DNA from: Kiloniellaceae bacterium
GTDB lineage: Bacteria > Pseudomonadota > Alphaproteobacteria > Kiloniellales > J153
NCBI GenBank assembly: GCA_021776095.1
Contig: JAJFGO010000088.1
Span: 55,958 to 119,957, forward strand
Direction of reading: 5' to 3'
DNA length: 64,000 nt
The position numbers and the translations under genes were made by a program. The notes beneath the pieces are model-generated. The model saw only the letters and a list, made by a program, of their open reading frames with translations, ran no database searches and was not told the DNA's origin. Below, piece after piece: positions 40,542 through 49,866 of this stretch; the stretch's first letter is position 1; each line of letters opens with the position of its first letter.

Positions 40542-40907
40542 GTGATGGAATTAGCAGAAGGCATAACGCGACGGGCGGCACGGATGGGCCAGATTCTGGC
40601 CCTTCTCGCCGCCCTATTTCTAGCCTTCGATCCGCATCCGCTTCTTGCGCAATCCGATGCCGGGTCTGGTCAGGGCCATCTCGAATCTTTCTGCGAGGCG
40701 CTTGACACGGATATGTCACAATCGCACGGCGAGGATGGCCTCCCGAGTTCTCACGGTGATTGCACTCATCACTTCGACCCCTTGGTCCGCGGACCAATTG
40801 AGTTCGGCATCCACTATGTTTCCGTCGGGGTTGCGCCGCCACACTCAGAGCCTGTTCGACAGCAGAATCCAGCCTCCGATCCTCCCCCACCTCGATTTCA
40901 ATCCTGA
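40542..40907 (+). CDS. Small exported protein of the copper operon
   Basis: The 121-residue product has a signal-like hydrophobic segment (ILALLAALFLAFDPHPLLA, about residues 18-36). The mature part carries histidines, two cysteines (SFCEAL, DCTHHF) and a proline-rich end (DPPPPRF). Proteins of this build often lead copA operons in alphaproteobacteria. A copper-binding or sensing role is an inference. The start is GTG at 40542 or ATG at 40545. Confidence 0.6.
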   Translation: MMELAEGITRRAARMGQILALLAALFLAFDPHPLLAQSDAGSGQGHLESFCEALDTDMSQSHGEDGLPSSHGDCTHHFDPLVRGPIEFGIHYVSVGVAPPHSEPVRQQNPASDPPPPRFQS

Positions 40908-41286
40908 CCCGCTAACGCGTTTCTGAACGCATCGGATTGCTGAGGCCAGGACGCCCAGTTCCGAGCGAACGGAGACGCATGGTCTTACGCCAGCAGGATG
41001 GAATATCGTCATGCGCGAGAACTCTCGCGAAGGGGTGGAGTGCGCCCAACGCGCCGCTGATTCTTTGCCTGAAAACGGACAGGACGGCAGTAGACGTGCC
41101 ATTGCTACGTTCTCCTGCATTCGGTCCGCCGGCCTGTACGACCCACGAGCATCTTCAACCGATCCGGCTTCGATGAGCCGCACTGCGGCTATGCGAGACC
41201 GATCTCTACCCGGTGCTGCCGTGACGCAATACGGCAGCGGATTCACAGTGGCATCGCGCCCCATATCAAACCAAAGGAACCAAATC
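40908..41286. other. 379-bp spacer before the cupredoxin gene
   Basis: The frame of the cupredoxin stays open upstream to 41011, but the upstream residues lack protein-like character and no ribosome-binding site supports a longer product. I see no RNA gene, repeat or terminator of note. Confidence 0.4.
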
Positions 41287-41874
41287 ATGCGTACCAAGAT
41301 TTCCAAGGCTCTCCTCGCCGCCGCCGCAACTGTCGCTTTATCCACGTCCGGCACGGCACTTGCCGCTGGTGCGCACGACGGCGGCCATGGCCATGCTGGC
41401 GCTTTCGCCTTCGGCGACCCAGGCAAGCCATCCGAGGCCAGCCGGACTATTGAAATCACGATGGCCGACAACTACTACGAGCCGGAAAAACTCGTGATCC
41501 AAGCCGGAGAGACGATTCGGTTCGTGGTCAAGAACGAGGGTGAGTTCCTGCACGAGTTCAACCTCGGCACAGCCGCCATGCACGCTGAGCACCAGAAGGA
41601 GATGATGACCATGATGGAGCATGGCATGCTGAGCGCGACCGGAATGAACCATGAGATGATGAAAATGGACCACGGATCGATGGGTATGTCGGGTCACGTC
41701 CACGACGACCCCAACAGCATCCTGGTCGAACCGGGCAAGACTCAGGAAATCGTTTGGAAATTCGCGGCCGCCACCGGTCTGGAGTTCGCCTGCAACGTGC
41801 CGGGGCACTACGAGGCCGGCATGATGGGCGAGATCGAGTTCGGAAAGGTGCCCCAGACGGCCAAGGGTAGCTAA
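41287..41874 (+). CDS. Periplasmic cupredoxin (blue copper protein)
   Basis: The 195-residue protein has a signal peptide ending near ALA (residues 24-26) and a cupredoxin fold. Type-1 copper ligands fit His89 (GEFLHEFN), Cys169 and His174 (FACNVPGHYEAGM) and Met179 or 180. Between the ligands is a Met/His-rich insert (about residues 98-140, with repeats such as MNHEMMKMDHGSMGM). That insert suggests extra Cu(I) binding besides electron transfer. It lies 25 bp before copA and would be a natural partner for the oxidase. Confidence 0.88.
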   Translation: MRTKISKALLAAAATVALSTSGTALAAGAHDGGHGHAGAFAFGDPGKPSEASRTIEITMADNYYEPEKLVIQAGETIRFVVKNEGEFLHEFNLGTAAMHAEHQKEMMTMMEHGMLSATGMNHEMMKMDHGSMGMSGHVHDDPNSILVEPGKTQEIVWKFAAATGLEFACNVPGHYEAGMMGEIEFGKVPQTAKGS

Positions 41875-41899
41875 CCGCTGGACGGATGGAGAACGCACA

Positions 41900-43678
41900 A
41901 TGAGCAATCGAAATTCCCTGTCTTTGGGACTGGCCGCCGCGAAATCAGCGGCAATTCTGGGGGTCGCGTCGGCGCTATTAAGCGCCGGCCCGGCCCTGGC
42001 CGGCATCTACGACCTATCCGTCGACCGGGTCGAGATCGACACCGGCGATTTCGTCACGGCGGGGGTTGGTTTCAACGGCACCTCCCCTGGGCCGACCCTC
42101 CGGTTCAAGGAAGGCGAGGAGGTGACCATCAACGTCACCAACAACCTTGACGAGCCGACCTCCGTTCATTGGCACGGTTTGATCTTGCCATATCAGCAGG
42201 ACGGGGTACCGACCATCAGCTACGATGGAATAGCGCCGGGGGAGACCTTTACCTACAGGTTCCCGGTCGTTCAGTCCGGAACCTACTGGTTCCACAGCCA
42301 TTCGGGCTTTCAAGAGCCCGATGGCGCCTACGGGTCCATTATCATCGAGCCCAAGGGCCGGGAGCCGTTCCGATACAACCGGGAATACGTCGTCCAGCTG
42401 GCTGACAAGCATCCGCATTCGGGGCACCGGGTGATGCGGAACCTGAAGATGACGCCGGACTACTACAACCGGAAGCAACGGACCCTGTTCGACTTCTTCA
42501 ATGACGTCGAGGAGAAGGGCCTCGGGGCCACGCTGTCAGAGCGCGGCGACTGGGGCGAAATGCGGATGATGCCCACGGATATCGAGGACGTGCAGGGCTT
42601 CACCGCGCTGATCAACGGCAAGGGACCAGAACAGAACTGGACCGGGCTTTTCAAACCGGGCGAGCGGGTCCGGCTGCGCTTCATCAACTCGTCCGCAATG
42701 ACGTACTTTGATGTTCGTATTCCCGGCCTGCAGATGACGGTCGTTCAAGCGGACGGCAACAACGTTCAGCCTGTCAAGGTCGACGAGTTCCGGATCGGCG
42801 TTGCGGAGACCTACGACGTGATCGTGCGCCCGAAGGACGAGCGCGCCTATACGATCTTCGCCGAAACCATGGGCCGGACGACCTATGCCAGAGGCACCTT
42901 GGCACCGGCCGAAGGCATGGCCGCCGACGTTCCGGAAATGCGGTCCGCGCCCCTCCTGACCATGGCCGATATGGGCATGGACCACGGTTCGATGGCGGGC
43001 ATGGACCACGGTACCATGGCGGGCATGGATCAAGACACTATGGCCGACGGCACCCATACCATGGCGGACGGCACGGTGATGCAGGGCGAAAGCCGCGCGG
43101 GGATGAATCGCTCGGCCACGCAGGGCATGAACCACGGCAGCATGCAAGGCATGGACCATTCCAAGATGACGATGGGCGCCAAGCCCGACCCCTTCTATGC
43201 GCCAGGAAGTGGGCTGGTCCCCAAGGCCGCCAATGGCGGCAGGTTTCTCTCCTACGCCGACTTGAAAGCGCAAAAGCCGCTCTACGAGGACCGCGCACCG
43301 ACACGTGAGATCGAACTTCGGCTCACCGGCAACATGGAACGCTACTCGTGGTCGATCAACGGCGTGAAATACGGCGATGCGGAGCCGCTAAGGCTGAAAT
43401 ACGGCGAACGGGTCCGGTTCAAGTTCGTCAATGAGACCATGATGACCCACCCCATGCATCTGCACGGCATGTGGTCGATCCTCGACAACGGCAACGACAA
43501 GTGGAACCCGATCAAACACGTTGTCAGCGTGTCGCCCGGCACCACAGTCTATATGGAGACGGAAGTGGATGCGCCGGGGCAATGGGCCTTCCACTGCCAT
43601 CTGGCTTACCACGCGGCGGCCGGCATGTTCCGAATGGTTATCGTTGAAGGCGGCCCACAGTCGGCCAGCTTAAACTGA
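41900..43678 (+). CDS. copA: CopA-type periplasmic multicopper oxidase
   Basis: The 592-residue protein has an N-terminal export signal and three cupredoxin domains. Copper-ligand motifs are HWHG (90-93), HSH (132-134), HPMHLHG (517-523) and HCHLAYH (565-571) with a following Met576, giving one type-1 and one trinuclear centre. A Met-rich region (about residues 350-430) holds repeated MDHGxMAGM-like units. CopA/PcoA oxidises or binds Cu(I) in the periplasm. copB follows after 10 bp. Confidence 0.93.
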   Translation: MSNRNSLSLGLAAAKSAAILGVASALLSAGPALAGIYDLSVDRVEIDTGDFVTAGVGFNGTSPGPTLRFKEGEEVTINVTNNLDEPTSVHWHGLILPYQQDGVPTISYDGIAPGETFTYRFPVVQSGTYWFHSHSGFQEPDGAYGSIIIEPKGREPFRYNREYVVQLADKHPHSGHRVMRNLKMTPDYYNRKQRTLFDFFNDVEEKGLGATLSERGDWGEMRMMPTDIEDVQGFTALINGKGPEQNWTGLFKPGERVRLRFINSSAMTYFDVRIPGLQMTVVQADGNNVQPVKVDEFRIGVAETYDVIVRPKDERAYTIFAETMGRTTYARGTLAPAEGMAADVPEMRSAPLLTMADMGMDHGSMAGMDHGTMAGMDQDTMADGTHTMADGTVMQGESRAGMNRSATQGMNHGSMQGMDHSKMTMGAKPDPFYAPGSGLVPKAANGGRFLSYADLKAQKPLYEDRAPTREIELRLTGNMERYSWSINGVKYGDAEPLRLKYGERVRFKFVNETMMTHPMHLHGMWSILDNGNDKWNPIKHVVSVSPGTTVYMETEVDAPGQWAFHCHLAYHAAAGMFRMVIVEGGPQSASLN

Positions 43679-43688
43679 GGAACCGCAG

Positions 43689-44426
43689 ATGATTGAAACA
43701 ACCTTAATGCGTTCGCTGCTTGCGTTACTGGTGGCCGGGGCTTTGACCCCGGCAATCTCCTCAACGCCAGTGTCTGCTCAAGAAACCCAATTCATCGCCT
43801 ATGGCACCACCTTTGAACAGCTCGAATATCGCAGGTCGTCGGACAGCAACGTCTTGGCATGGGATGGCGACGCATTCATCGGCACGGACGAATGGAAACT
43901 CGTCTGGCAAACGGAAGGAGAATACGCGACCGAGCCGGACGAGTTCGAAACCCTAGAGAACCAGTTCCTAGTGACCCGCCTCATAACGGATTTCTTCGAT
44001 CTGAAGGCAGGCATTCGCTATGACTCGCCCGCGGGGGAAGACCGCCTTTTCGGTGTATTGGGGCTGCAGGGACTGGCACCGCAATTCATCGAGGTGGATA
44101 CGGACCTGTTCTTCAGCGAAAAGGGCGACGTCTCCGCCCGTCTGGATCTCGACTACGAGATCCTGATCACGAACCGCGTCATCCTGACCCCGACCGCCGA
44201 GATCGACTTCGCTTTCTCCGACGACGAGGAAATTGGCGTGGGAGCAGGCCTCGCGTCGACAGAGTTCGGCCTTCGTCTCAGCTACGATCTGATTGATCGC
44301 GCGATCGCGCCCTACATAGGCATGTTCTACGAGCGCGTCTATTTTGAAACTGCCGATTTCGCGAGAAACGAGGGCGAAGATGTTGATGAACTGTTCGGCG
44401 TCGTGGGGGCAAAGATCAGGTTTTGA
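43689..44426 (+). CDS. copB: Copper resistance outer-membrane protein CopB
   Basis: The 245-residue protein has a signal peptide (cleavage near VSA-QE) and a predicted beta-barrel with alternating strands from FIAYGTTFEQLEY to the C-terminal VVGAKIRF, the terminal Phe being typical of outer-membrane barrels. It lacks the Met-rich N-terminal extension of many PcoB/CopB proteins. It probably stores or gates copper with CopA at the cell envelope. Confidence 0.88.
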   Translation: MIETTLMRSLLALLVAGALTPAISSTPVSAQETQFIAYGTTFEQLEYRRSSDSNVLAWDGDAFIGTDEWKLVWQTEGEYATEPDEFETLENQFLVTRLITDFFDLKAGIRYDSPAGEDRLFGVLGLQGLAPQFIEVDTDLFFSEKGDVSARLDLDYEILITNRVILTPTAEIDFAFSDDEEIGVGAGLASTEFGLRLSYDLIDRAIAPYIGMFYERVYFETADFARNEGEDVDELFGVVGAKIRF

Positions 44427-44642
44427 TTTCTAGCGAATCATCTGATCTAGGAGCCCTAAAAGAGCCACTGAGCGGCGGGATCGTTCTCTTTAGTTTCGGT
44501 AACCTTGTAGCGGGTAACGCGCGACTTAACCGAGACTAAACGAACCAAAATAGACCGGCAGGTTAATACCGACGGAATCCAGGGGCGCATTTAAGGAGGG
44601 GAATGAGGGAAAAAACCGCTACGTGCATGAAGAGGCGATACG

Positions 44643-46004
44643 ATGAACGAGACACTGGACCTACACGACGGCGGCCACTTGATCGGCCTCTGGCTCTTCC
44701 AGGCCACCAACGCCTGGTTCGAATTCGTGCTCCACACCGTTCTGATGGTTGCGCCGTTCGCGCTGGCTTTGATCCTTGGCACTTGGCTGGTTCAGTTTTC
44801 TCGATACTTCGCGAAACGAATTCTCAATCGCTCCGCTGGGCCGCACGAAACCGCCGCGTTAGGAGCACATACATCAGGCATTTTCCGGTATGTTCTCAAG
44901 TACACGCGGCGGAGCCAGTCATCGCTCCTTGCCGCTGCTTTGGTTGCGATGCCCCTGTTGTACGCCGGCCTCGAGCTGCCAAAGTTGATCATCAACAACG
45001 CGATTTCTTCTGGACATTTCCCGATCAAGTTCGGCGAAATGTCGCTATCGCAGACCAACTACCTCTTCTTTCTCTCCGGCGTATATCTCGCCGTCATCTT
45101 AGCAAGCGGGTCTATCAAGTACGCGATCAACGTCCATAAGGGGCGCGTCGCCGAATCCCTCCTGCGGCGCCTACGTCTGACGATCTACCGGCACTGGCGG
45201 CGGAACGTGACCCAGTCGGAACGTACGGAGGTGATACCGATGCTCGTCCAGGAGGTCGAGCCAATCGGCGGTTTCGCCGGCGACGCTTTCGTCGTGCCGC
45301 TATTTCAGGGTGGGACTTTCTTGACCATCCTCGCCTTCATGTTCATGCAGGATCCCGTGCTGGGTGCGGCCGCGATCACCTTGCTTCCTATCCAGCTCGT
45401 CCTGATTCCGCGCCTTCAGCGCAAGATAAACGACCTCGCGAGGCGACGCGCCCGCGAGATGCGGGGACTCGGCGGCGTAATCGGCCGGGAAATCGCCTCC
45501 CAATCTGTGGGGGTTGGTGACACACGACGACAAGTGACGGACGGTTTGCACCGTATTGCGGAGATCCGTTTCGAGATTTACCGGAAAAAGTTTCTTATGA
45601 AGGGCCTGAACAACTTCATAACTCAATTGACGCCATTCTTTTTCTATACCGTGGGCGGGTATCTCGTTATCGAGGACCGCCTCTCGTTTGGCGCTCTTGT
45701 TGCCGTCCTGGCCGCCCACAAGGATTTCTCCGCTCCGCTAAAGGAACTCCTGAGGTACTACCAGACCAAAGAAGATGTCCGGGTGCGCTTCGAAGAGACA
45801 AAGCGTTTTCTATTGGCGAACACCTCCCGGCCGCGGGCGACCGGCAGCGCCGCGGGCGACCGGCATCCTTCAACTTGCGTATGTGTTCATTGCCGCCCGC
45901 AACCCAACAAAGTCGACCGGATACCAGCTGCGGCGGGCAAATTGGAGGGAGTTCTGGGAGAAAGGATATTCCGGCCATGCGCCCCGCAAAACTACTCGCC
46001 TTAG
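44643..46004 (+). CDS. ABC exporter transmembrane half without an ATPase domain; C-terminus frame-shifted
   Basis: The 453-residue product has about six membrane helices in the exporter fold up to residue 390 (for example FLSGVYLAVILASGSIKYAI and FFFYTVGGYLVIEDRLSFGA). No nucleotide-binding domain follows. At 45831 a 19-bp tandem duplication changes frame, and the last 55 or so residues look like out-of-frame sequence (VHCRPQPNKVDRIP). If one copy is removed, the reading continues to 46083, still without an ATPase. No ABC ATPase gene lies nearby. The gene may be inactive or use a partner elsewhere. Confidence 0.65.
   Translation: MNETLDLHDGGHLIGLWLFQATNAWFEFVLHTVLMVAPFALALILGTWLVQFSRYFAKRILNRSAGPHETAALGAHTSGIFRYVLKYTRRSQSSLLAAALVAMPLLYAGLELPKLIINNAISSGHFPIKFGEMSLSQTNYLFFLSGVYLAVILASGSIKYAINVHKGRVAESLLRRLRLTIYRHWRRNVTQSERTEVIPMLVQEVEPIGGFAGDAFVVPLFQGGTFLTILAFMFMQDPVLGAAAITLLPIQLVLIPRLQRKINDLARRRAREMRGLGGVIGREIASQSVGVGDTRRQVTDGLHRIAEIRFEIYRKKFLMKGLNNFITQLTPFFFYTVGGYLVIEDRLSFGALVAVLAAHKDFSAPLKELLRYYQTKEDVRVRFEETKRFLLANTSRPRATGSAAGDRHPSTCVCVHCRPQPNKVDRIPAAAGKLEGVLGERIFRPCAPQNYSP
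45831..45865 (+). repeat. 19-bp-period tandem duplication inside the ABC transmembrane gene
   Basis: The 16-mer CCGCGGGCGACCGGCA occurs at 45831-45846 and again at 45850-45865, a period of 19 bp. Because 19 is not divisible by three, it shifts the reading frame of the gene from 45850 on. Confidence 0.85.
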
Positions 46005-46105
46005 CTTTTGCCGCGACCAAGAGAGAGACCTTTTCGAACTAAGATTTGGACGCCGATACCAGTTCCGCCCCGTTCACTACTGACCTCGTGGAGGAATCGA
46101 AAATC

Positions 46106-46564
46106 ATGCCTGCACACGCACGCCGAACGCCTATTTCTACGATTCTCGCTTTGTCCGCCGCGTTTGCCGCGGGAGAGACGGCGAAAGCAGATCAGCCTCC
46201 GGATCATCATGGTCAGGTCACCATTGAGAACATTTGGATCACGCCTGCGAAAGCAGGTGACCGGAGTATTCTGCGTCTTCGGATCACAAATGAAGGCCAT
46301 GATCATGCCCGTCTTCTAGGAGTCGAAACAGCGATCACCAAGGACACGCGGATCGTCGGGCGAATAAGCGACCACGAAACAACAACGTTCGATTCGATCG
46401 GTGTCCGCGCCGATAGCGATCTTGATCTTACAACTGACCACATGTGGATTGAGATCGGGCCTTTGGTGCGCACGATTATGTCCGGCGAATCGATCCCTGT
46501 CGAACTGGTCTTTGTACGAAACCGCGTCCGCGTAGACGCGCACGTGCACGGTGCCGAGGGATAG
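46106..46564 (+). CDS. PCu(A)C-like periplasmic copper chaperone
   Basis: The start ATG follows GGAGGAA and gives 152 residues with a signal peptide (hydrophobic core ISTILALSAAFAAGETAKA). The mature domain resembles PCu(A)C/DUF461 proteins: VTIENIWITPAKAGDRSILRLRITNEG, then ARLLGVET, then MWIEIGPLVRTIMSGESIPV. The His-x-Met pattern is only partly kept. The family delivers Cu(I) to cytochrome oxidase or periplasmic sites. It closes the rightward copper operon. Confidence 0.75.
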   Translation: MPAHARRTPISTILALSAAFAAGETAKADQPPDHHGQVTIENIWITPAKAGDRSILRLRITNEGHDHARLLGVETAITKDTRIVGRISDHETTTFDSIGVRADSDLDLTTDHMWIEIGPLVRTIMSGESIPVELVFVRNRVRVDAHVHGAEG

Positions 46565-46625
46565 TCTCTTAAGACGAGTGGGGGTTTAAGATTGTCGGTC
46601 ATTACCGCGGTAGTTACATTGCCGC

Positions 46626-47828
46626 TCAAGGCGAACTTTGACGCTTGGGTCCTTCGCCCACTTGTTGGCGGTCGGTCCCTGTGGAGTGGTATATGACCCA
46701 CAGGCCGCAGAGGGCAGATAGGAAAGACCCCAGAAGAATCGCGAGCTTCGAAGCGGCCACGAGAGCGGCGCCGGGAAAGGCCAGGGCAGCGACGAAGAGG
46801 CTCATGGTGAAGCCAATTCCCGCGAGCAGCGCGGTTCCATAGAGCTGTGACCAGATAACGCCCCGAGGGAGCTCGCCAATTCCCAGGCGTACCGCCAGCC
46901 AGGCTGCGCCAAATATGCCCATCTGTTTTCCTATGAACAGGCCGGCGACGATGCCCAGGGGGCCCGATGTCCAGAGGGATGCCACGGCCTCGCGGTCGAT
47001 AGCGATGCCCGCGTTGAAAAAGGCGAACAATGGCACGACGACCAACACCCCCCAGGGATGGAGACGCCGCTCGGTTTCGCGCAGTGGCGAGGAACAGCGG
47101 CACCCGGATACGTGCATCGGGACAGTGAAGGCTATGAGGATACCTGCCAGGGGCGCCTCCACTCCAGACTTCAGCATGGTCACCCAGAGGAACAGGCCAA
47201 TGGCGATATAAGGGATCACTCGACGGATGCGGAAAATGTTCAGACAAATCAATCCAACCAAGGCCAGGCCGGCCAGCATGAGCGGCAAGACAGACAGCTC
47301 TTCACCGTAGAACAAGCCAATGATTAGTACGGCACCGATATCGTCGAAGATCGCGATCGCGGTTAGGAAGACCTTGAGTGACGTCGGAACACGCGCCCCA
47401 AGTAGGGAGAGCATCCCCAGTGCGAGGACGATGTCCGTGGCAGCCGGGATAGCCCACCCCCGAATCAAAACCGGATCACTCCAATTGAACGCTAGGTAGA
47501 TTCCCGCAGGCAACGCCATGCCGCCGAACGCGGCGAAGGCCGGTAATGCCGCACACTTGGTCGTCGAGAGGTGCCCTTCAAGGAATTCACGCTTGATCTC
47601 CAATCCAACGAGTAGAAAGAAGATGACCATTAGCCCCTCGTTGATCCACTGCACGAGAGGTTCATCGATCACGAGGGGGCCGAAGCGCAGGTGCACCGGC
47701 ATGTGATGGACAATCTCGTAAAGGGCGGCGAGCGGCGAGTTGGCCGCCGCCAAGGCGAGCAGCAAGGCGCCGATCATGAGCAGTCCGGAGGTCTGCTCGT
47801 AACGAAAGAGCTTCCGCAACTTCCCCAC
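46626..47828 (-). CDS. nhaA: Na+/H+ antiporter NhaA
   Basis: The 400-residue protein has about twelve membrane helices. It contains the family landmarks IFFLLVGLEIKREFLEGHLS, PAATDIVLALGMLSLLG with the two adjacent aspartate-region residues, and AIFDDIGAVLIIGLFY. It exchanges sodium for protons at the inner membrane. It follows the cytochrome gene at the far end of the leftward series; why a sodium antiporter sits in a copper island is unclear. Confidence 0.93.
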   Translation of the reverse strand: MGKLRKLFRYEQTSGLLMIGALLLALAAANSPLAALYEIVHHMPVHLRFGPLVIDEPLVQWINEGLMVIFFLLVGLEIKREFLEGHLSTTKCAALPAFAAFGGMALPAGIYLAFNWSDPVLIRGWAIPAATDIVLALGMLSLLGARVPTSLKVFLTAIAIFDDIGAVLIIGLFYGEELSVLPLMLAGLALVGLICLNIFRIRRVIPYIAIGLFLWVTMLKSGVEAPLAGILIAFTVPMHVSGCRCSSPLRETERRLHPWGVLVVVPLFAFFNAGIAIDREAVASLWTSGPLGIVAGLFIGKQMGIFGAAWLAVRLGIGELPRGVIWSQLYGTALLAGIGFTMSLFVAALAFPGAALVAASKLAILLGSFLSALCGLWVIYHSTGTDRQQVGEGPKRQSSP

Positions 47829-47952
47829 GGGTCAGCCCTGCCGGTTACAATTCGACGGTGTGGCCATGGTGCCTCTGACGCCAAAAGAATAGCCGGATGT
47901 GCCGGGATTGCGCGCCGAGCCGTCTAAGAGGGACCCGCATGGCCGTTTTGCA

Positions 47953-48423
47953 TCACATCTTATGGGGCCGATAGGCAATTCCGTTGGCTTCTTGAAGCTC
48001 CCGAACATAGCGGACAATGGCGGCCAATTCCCGGTCGGTTACATTGGACTGCGGAGGCATATCCCCGTAAGGCCAGTGATGGCGTTTGACGCCTTGCCTT
48101 ACCGCCAGAAGGAACGCCCGATCAGAGTGGTGGCCTGGATTATATATGTCGTGAACGAAGGGCGGCCCTTTCTGAGTGCCGGCCGCGTTAGTGCCGTGAC
48201 ACGATGCACAATTGGCGTCAAATGCCACCTTACCCTGATCGGCCAGGGCGGATAGTGCGGGGAGTGCCACGCCTCCTTCGGCAAGCGGCCCCTGGCGCCA
48301 GAACCAGGTCATCGTGATCGCACCACCACCGAGCAGCAGCACGCTCACGACAAGTATCGGGGTTAAGCGATTGAAACGCTTAGGAGCGCGTTTGCTTCTC
48401 CGTTTCTTTGTCATCGCGTTCAT
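47953..48423 (-). CDS. Membrane-anchored c-type cytochrome
   Basis: The 156-residue protein has a basic N-terminus, one membrane anchor (about residues 21-42), heme motif CASCH (72-76) and a likely axial Met in GDMPPQS (Met122). The VRYVRELQ helix closes the class I fold. It lies 100 bp downstream of the Rieske gene and may pass electrons from it. It lacks any catalytic domain. Confidence 0.88.
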   Translation of the reverse strand: MNAMTKKRRSKRAPKRFNRLTPILVVSVLLLGGGAITMTWFWRQGPLAEGGVALPALSALADQGKVAFDANCASCHGTNAAGTQKGPPFVHDIYNPGHHSDRAFLLAVRQGVKRHHWPYGDMPPQSNVTDRELAAIVRYVRELQEANGIAYRPHKM

Positions 48424-48523
48424 ATCAGCATCTACCCATCAATGGTTCTACAGCACAGTTCCTTTGGCGGCCTCTACGAATTGGTCAGGCTTTGGACGAC
48501 GGCGCCGCCCAATATGCGTAAAT

Positions 48524-49084
48524 CTAGCCAATTCGCACTATCGCTTCGTCCCGGAAGTCGTATGGCGGCACGGTCAGGTTCTTCGGCGCTGGCCCTTTCC
48601 GGATTCGCCCCGAGGTATCGTAGTGCGACCCGTGGCAGGGACAGAACCAACCGCCCCAGATGCCAAGCGGATCGCCGGGTTTTTGCCCCAAAGGGATGCA
48701 TCCCAAGTGGGTGCAGACCCCGACAACGATGAGCCACTCTCCCTGCTTGACCCGCGACGCGTCCGTCGCAGGATCGATCAGGTCTGGGTCATCGTCGTCG
48801 GCCCTGGCTCGCGCGATCTGTTCCGGCGTGCGGCGGTCGATGAAGACCGGGTTGCCCCGCCACATGACCGTGATCCGCTGGCCGACCTGGATCGGCGCGA
48901 GGTCGATTTCCGTCGACGACACCGCAAGCACATCGGCGGCCGGATTCATGCTGTCGATCAGCGGCCAGATAGCGGCCGCTGTGCCGACGGCCCCTGTCGC
49001 GCCAGCAAGAAGATAGAGGAAATCGCGCCGTCCTTTTTGGCCTTGTCCCGGCGGTAGTCCCCTGATCGCGACCGTAGTTGTCAT
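48524..49084 (-). CDS. Rieske iron-sulfur protein (orphan; no cytochrome b or c1 nearby)
   Basis: The 186-residue protein has an N-terminal twin-arginine-like GRRDFLYLLAG and anchor, then a Rieske domain. It carries the cluster motifs CTHLGC (124-129) and CPCHGSHYD (148-156), with the disulfide cysteines. This is the ubiquinol-cytochrome c reductase subunit type. A strong AGGAGGT ribosome site precedes ATG 49084. A bc1 complex needs cytochrome b and c1, which are absent here, so it either joins a host complex or works in a separate chain with the two flanking cytochromes. Confidence 0.92.
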   Translation of the reverse strand: MTTTVAIRGLPPGQGQKGRRDFLYLLAGATGAVGTAAAIWPLIDSMNPAADVLAVSSTEIDLAPIQVGQRITVMWRGNPVFIDRRTPEQIARARADDDDPDLIDPATDASRVKQGEWLIVVGVCTHLGCIPLGQKPGDPLGIWGGWFCPCHGSHYDTSGRIRKGPAPKNLTVPPYDFRDEAIVRIG

Positions 49085-49144
49085 GTCTGAACCTCCTTAG
49101 ATTAGGTCAGCCAGATCTGCCTATCCGTGGGGTCACGAAATGGC

Positions 49145-49756
49145 TCAATCGTCGTGCCCTTGACCTGCGCCATGGCCATGCGCCGGCTTCTCGACCTGAG
49201 CCTCGCCGCCGCTCGGCTCACCATGGGAGTGACCCATCCACCCGCGAATCTTCGGGGGAATATCGTCTTCCGAGAACTTGTGCTGCTCTTCGTCGTGGTG
49301 CACGAAGGCAATGATGTCGGCGAATTCATCCCCGGTGAACAGGATCTGTTCGCCCAGCGCCTCTTCCTGTGCGTAAATCATGGCCGGCGCCATGCGCCAC
49401 ATCTTGGCAGCGAAGTCGAAGGGACTCATCATGCCACCCATGGTATGCGCATCGAGCGGCGTGGCATCGTGACCACCCACGCCATTGATCGCATGGCAAG
49501 CCACGCAGCCTTTGCTGGCGAACAGCTTGCGCCCGCGGGCCGGATCCATTTGCGGCATCATGAGCCGGTTCATGCCGGGCATCATTCGCATCTCGCCGCC
49601 CATCATCTCCTGGCCCATCATGCCTTGACCCATCATGCTGCCCGGTTCCGTGGACGTGGCTCCCAAGTGCTGACTGGCCGATGCCTCCGCACCCGACAGG
49701 GCGGCGAGGCCGAGCACGGTCACGGCGAATGCCTTGATCGTCTTGGAGCGTTTCAT
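49145..49756 (-). CDS. Exported Met-rich c-type cytochrome
   Basis: The 203-residue protein has a signal peptide and a Met/Gly-rich segment (about residues 40-70, with MMGQGMMGQEMMGGEM). A cytochrome c domain follows with CVACH (84-88), and a His-rich tail (GHGHGAGQGHDD) ends it. It starts after AGGAG. The metal-binding extensions around one heme suggest a cytochrome adapted to work where copper is abundant. It lies directly upstream of the Rieske gene. Confidence 0.88.
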   Translation of the reverse strand: MKRSKTIKAFAVTVLGLAALSGAEASASQHLGATSTEPGSMMGQGMMGQEMMGGEMRMMPGMNRLMMPQMDPARGRKLFASKGCVACHAINGVGGHDATPLDAHTMGGMMSPFDFAAKMWRMAPAMIYAQEEALGEQILFTGDEFADIIAFVHHDEEQHKFSEDDIPPKIRGWMGHSHGEPSGGEAQVEKPAHGHGAGQGHDD

Positions 49757-49866
49757 CGCATATTCCTCCTTACTGTGGCGATCTGGCTTGGCACCTGCCT
49801 CCGGTGGAAGATGTGGCCACAAGGGTTGCGGGTCTTTCCCTGGCGACACCGGAAAACGCTTCCTTG

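Noticed and set aside
40845..41471. A 208-codon minus-strand frame opposite the cupredoxin start
   Set aside because: It covers the signal-peptide region of the real cupredoxin and has no coherent fold or motif.
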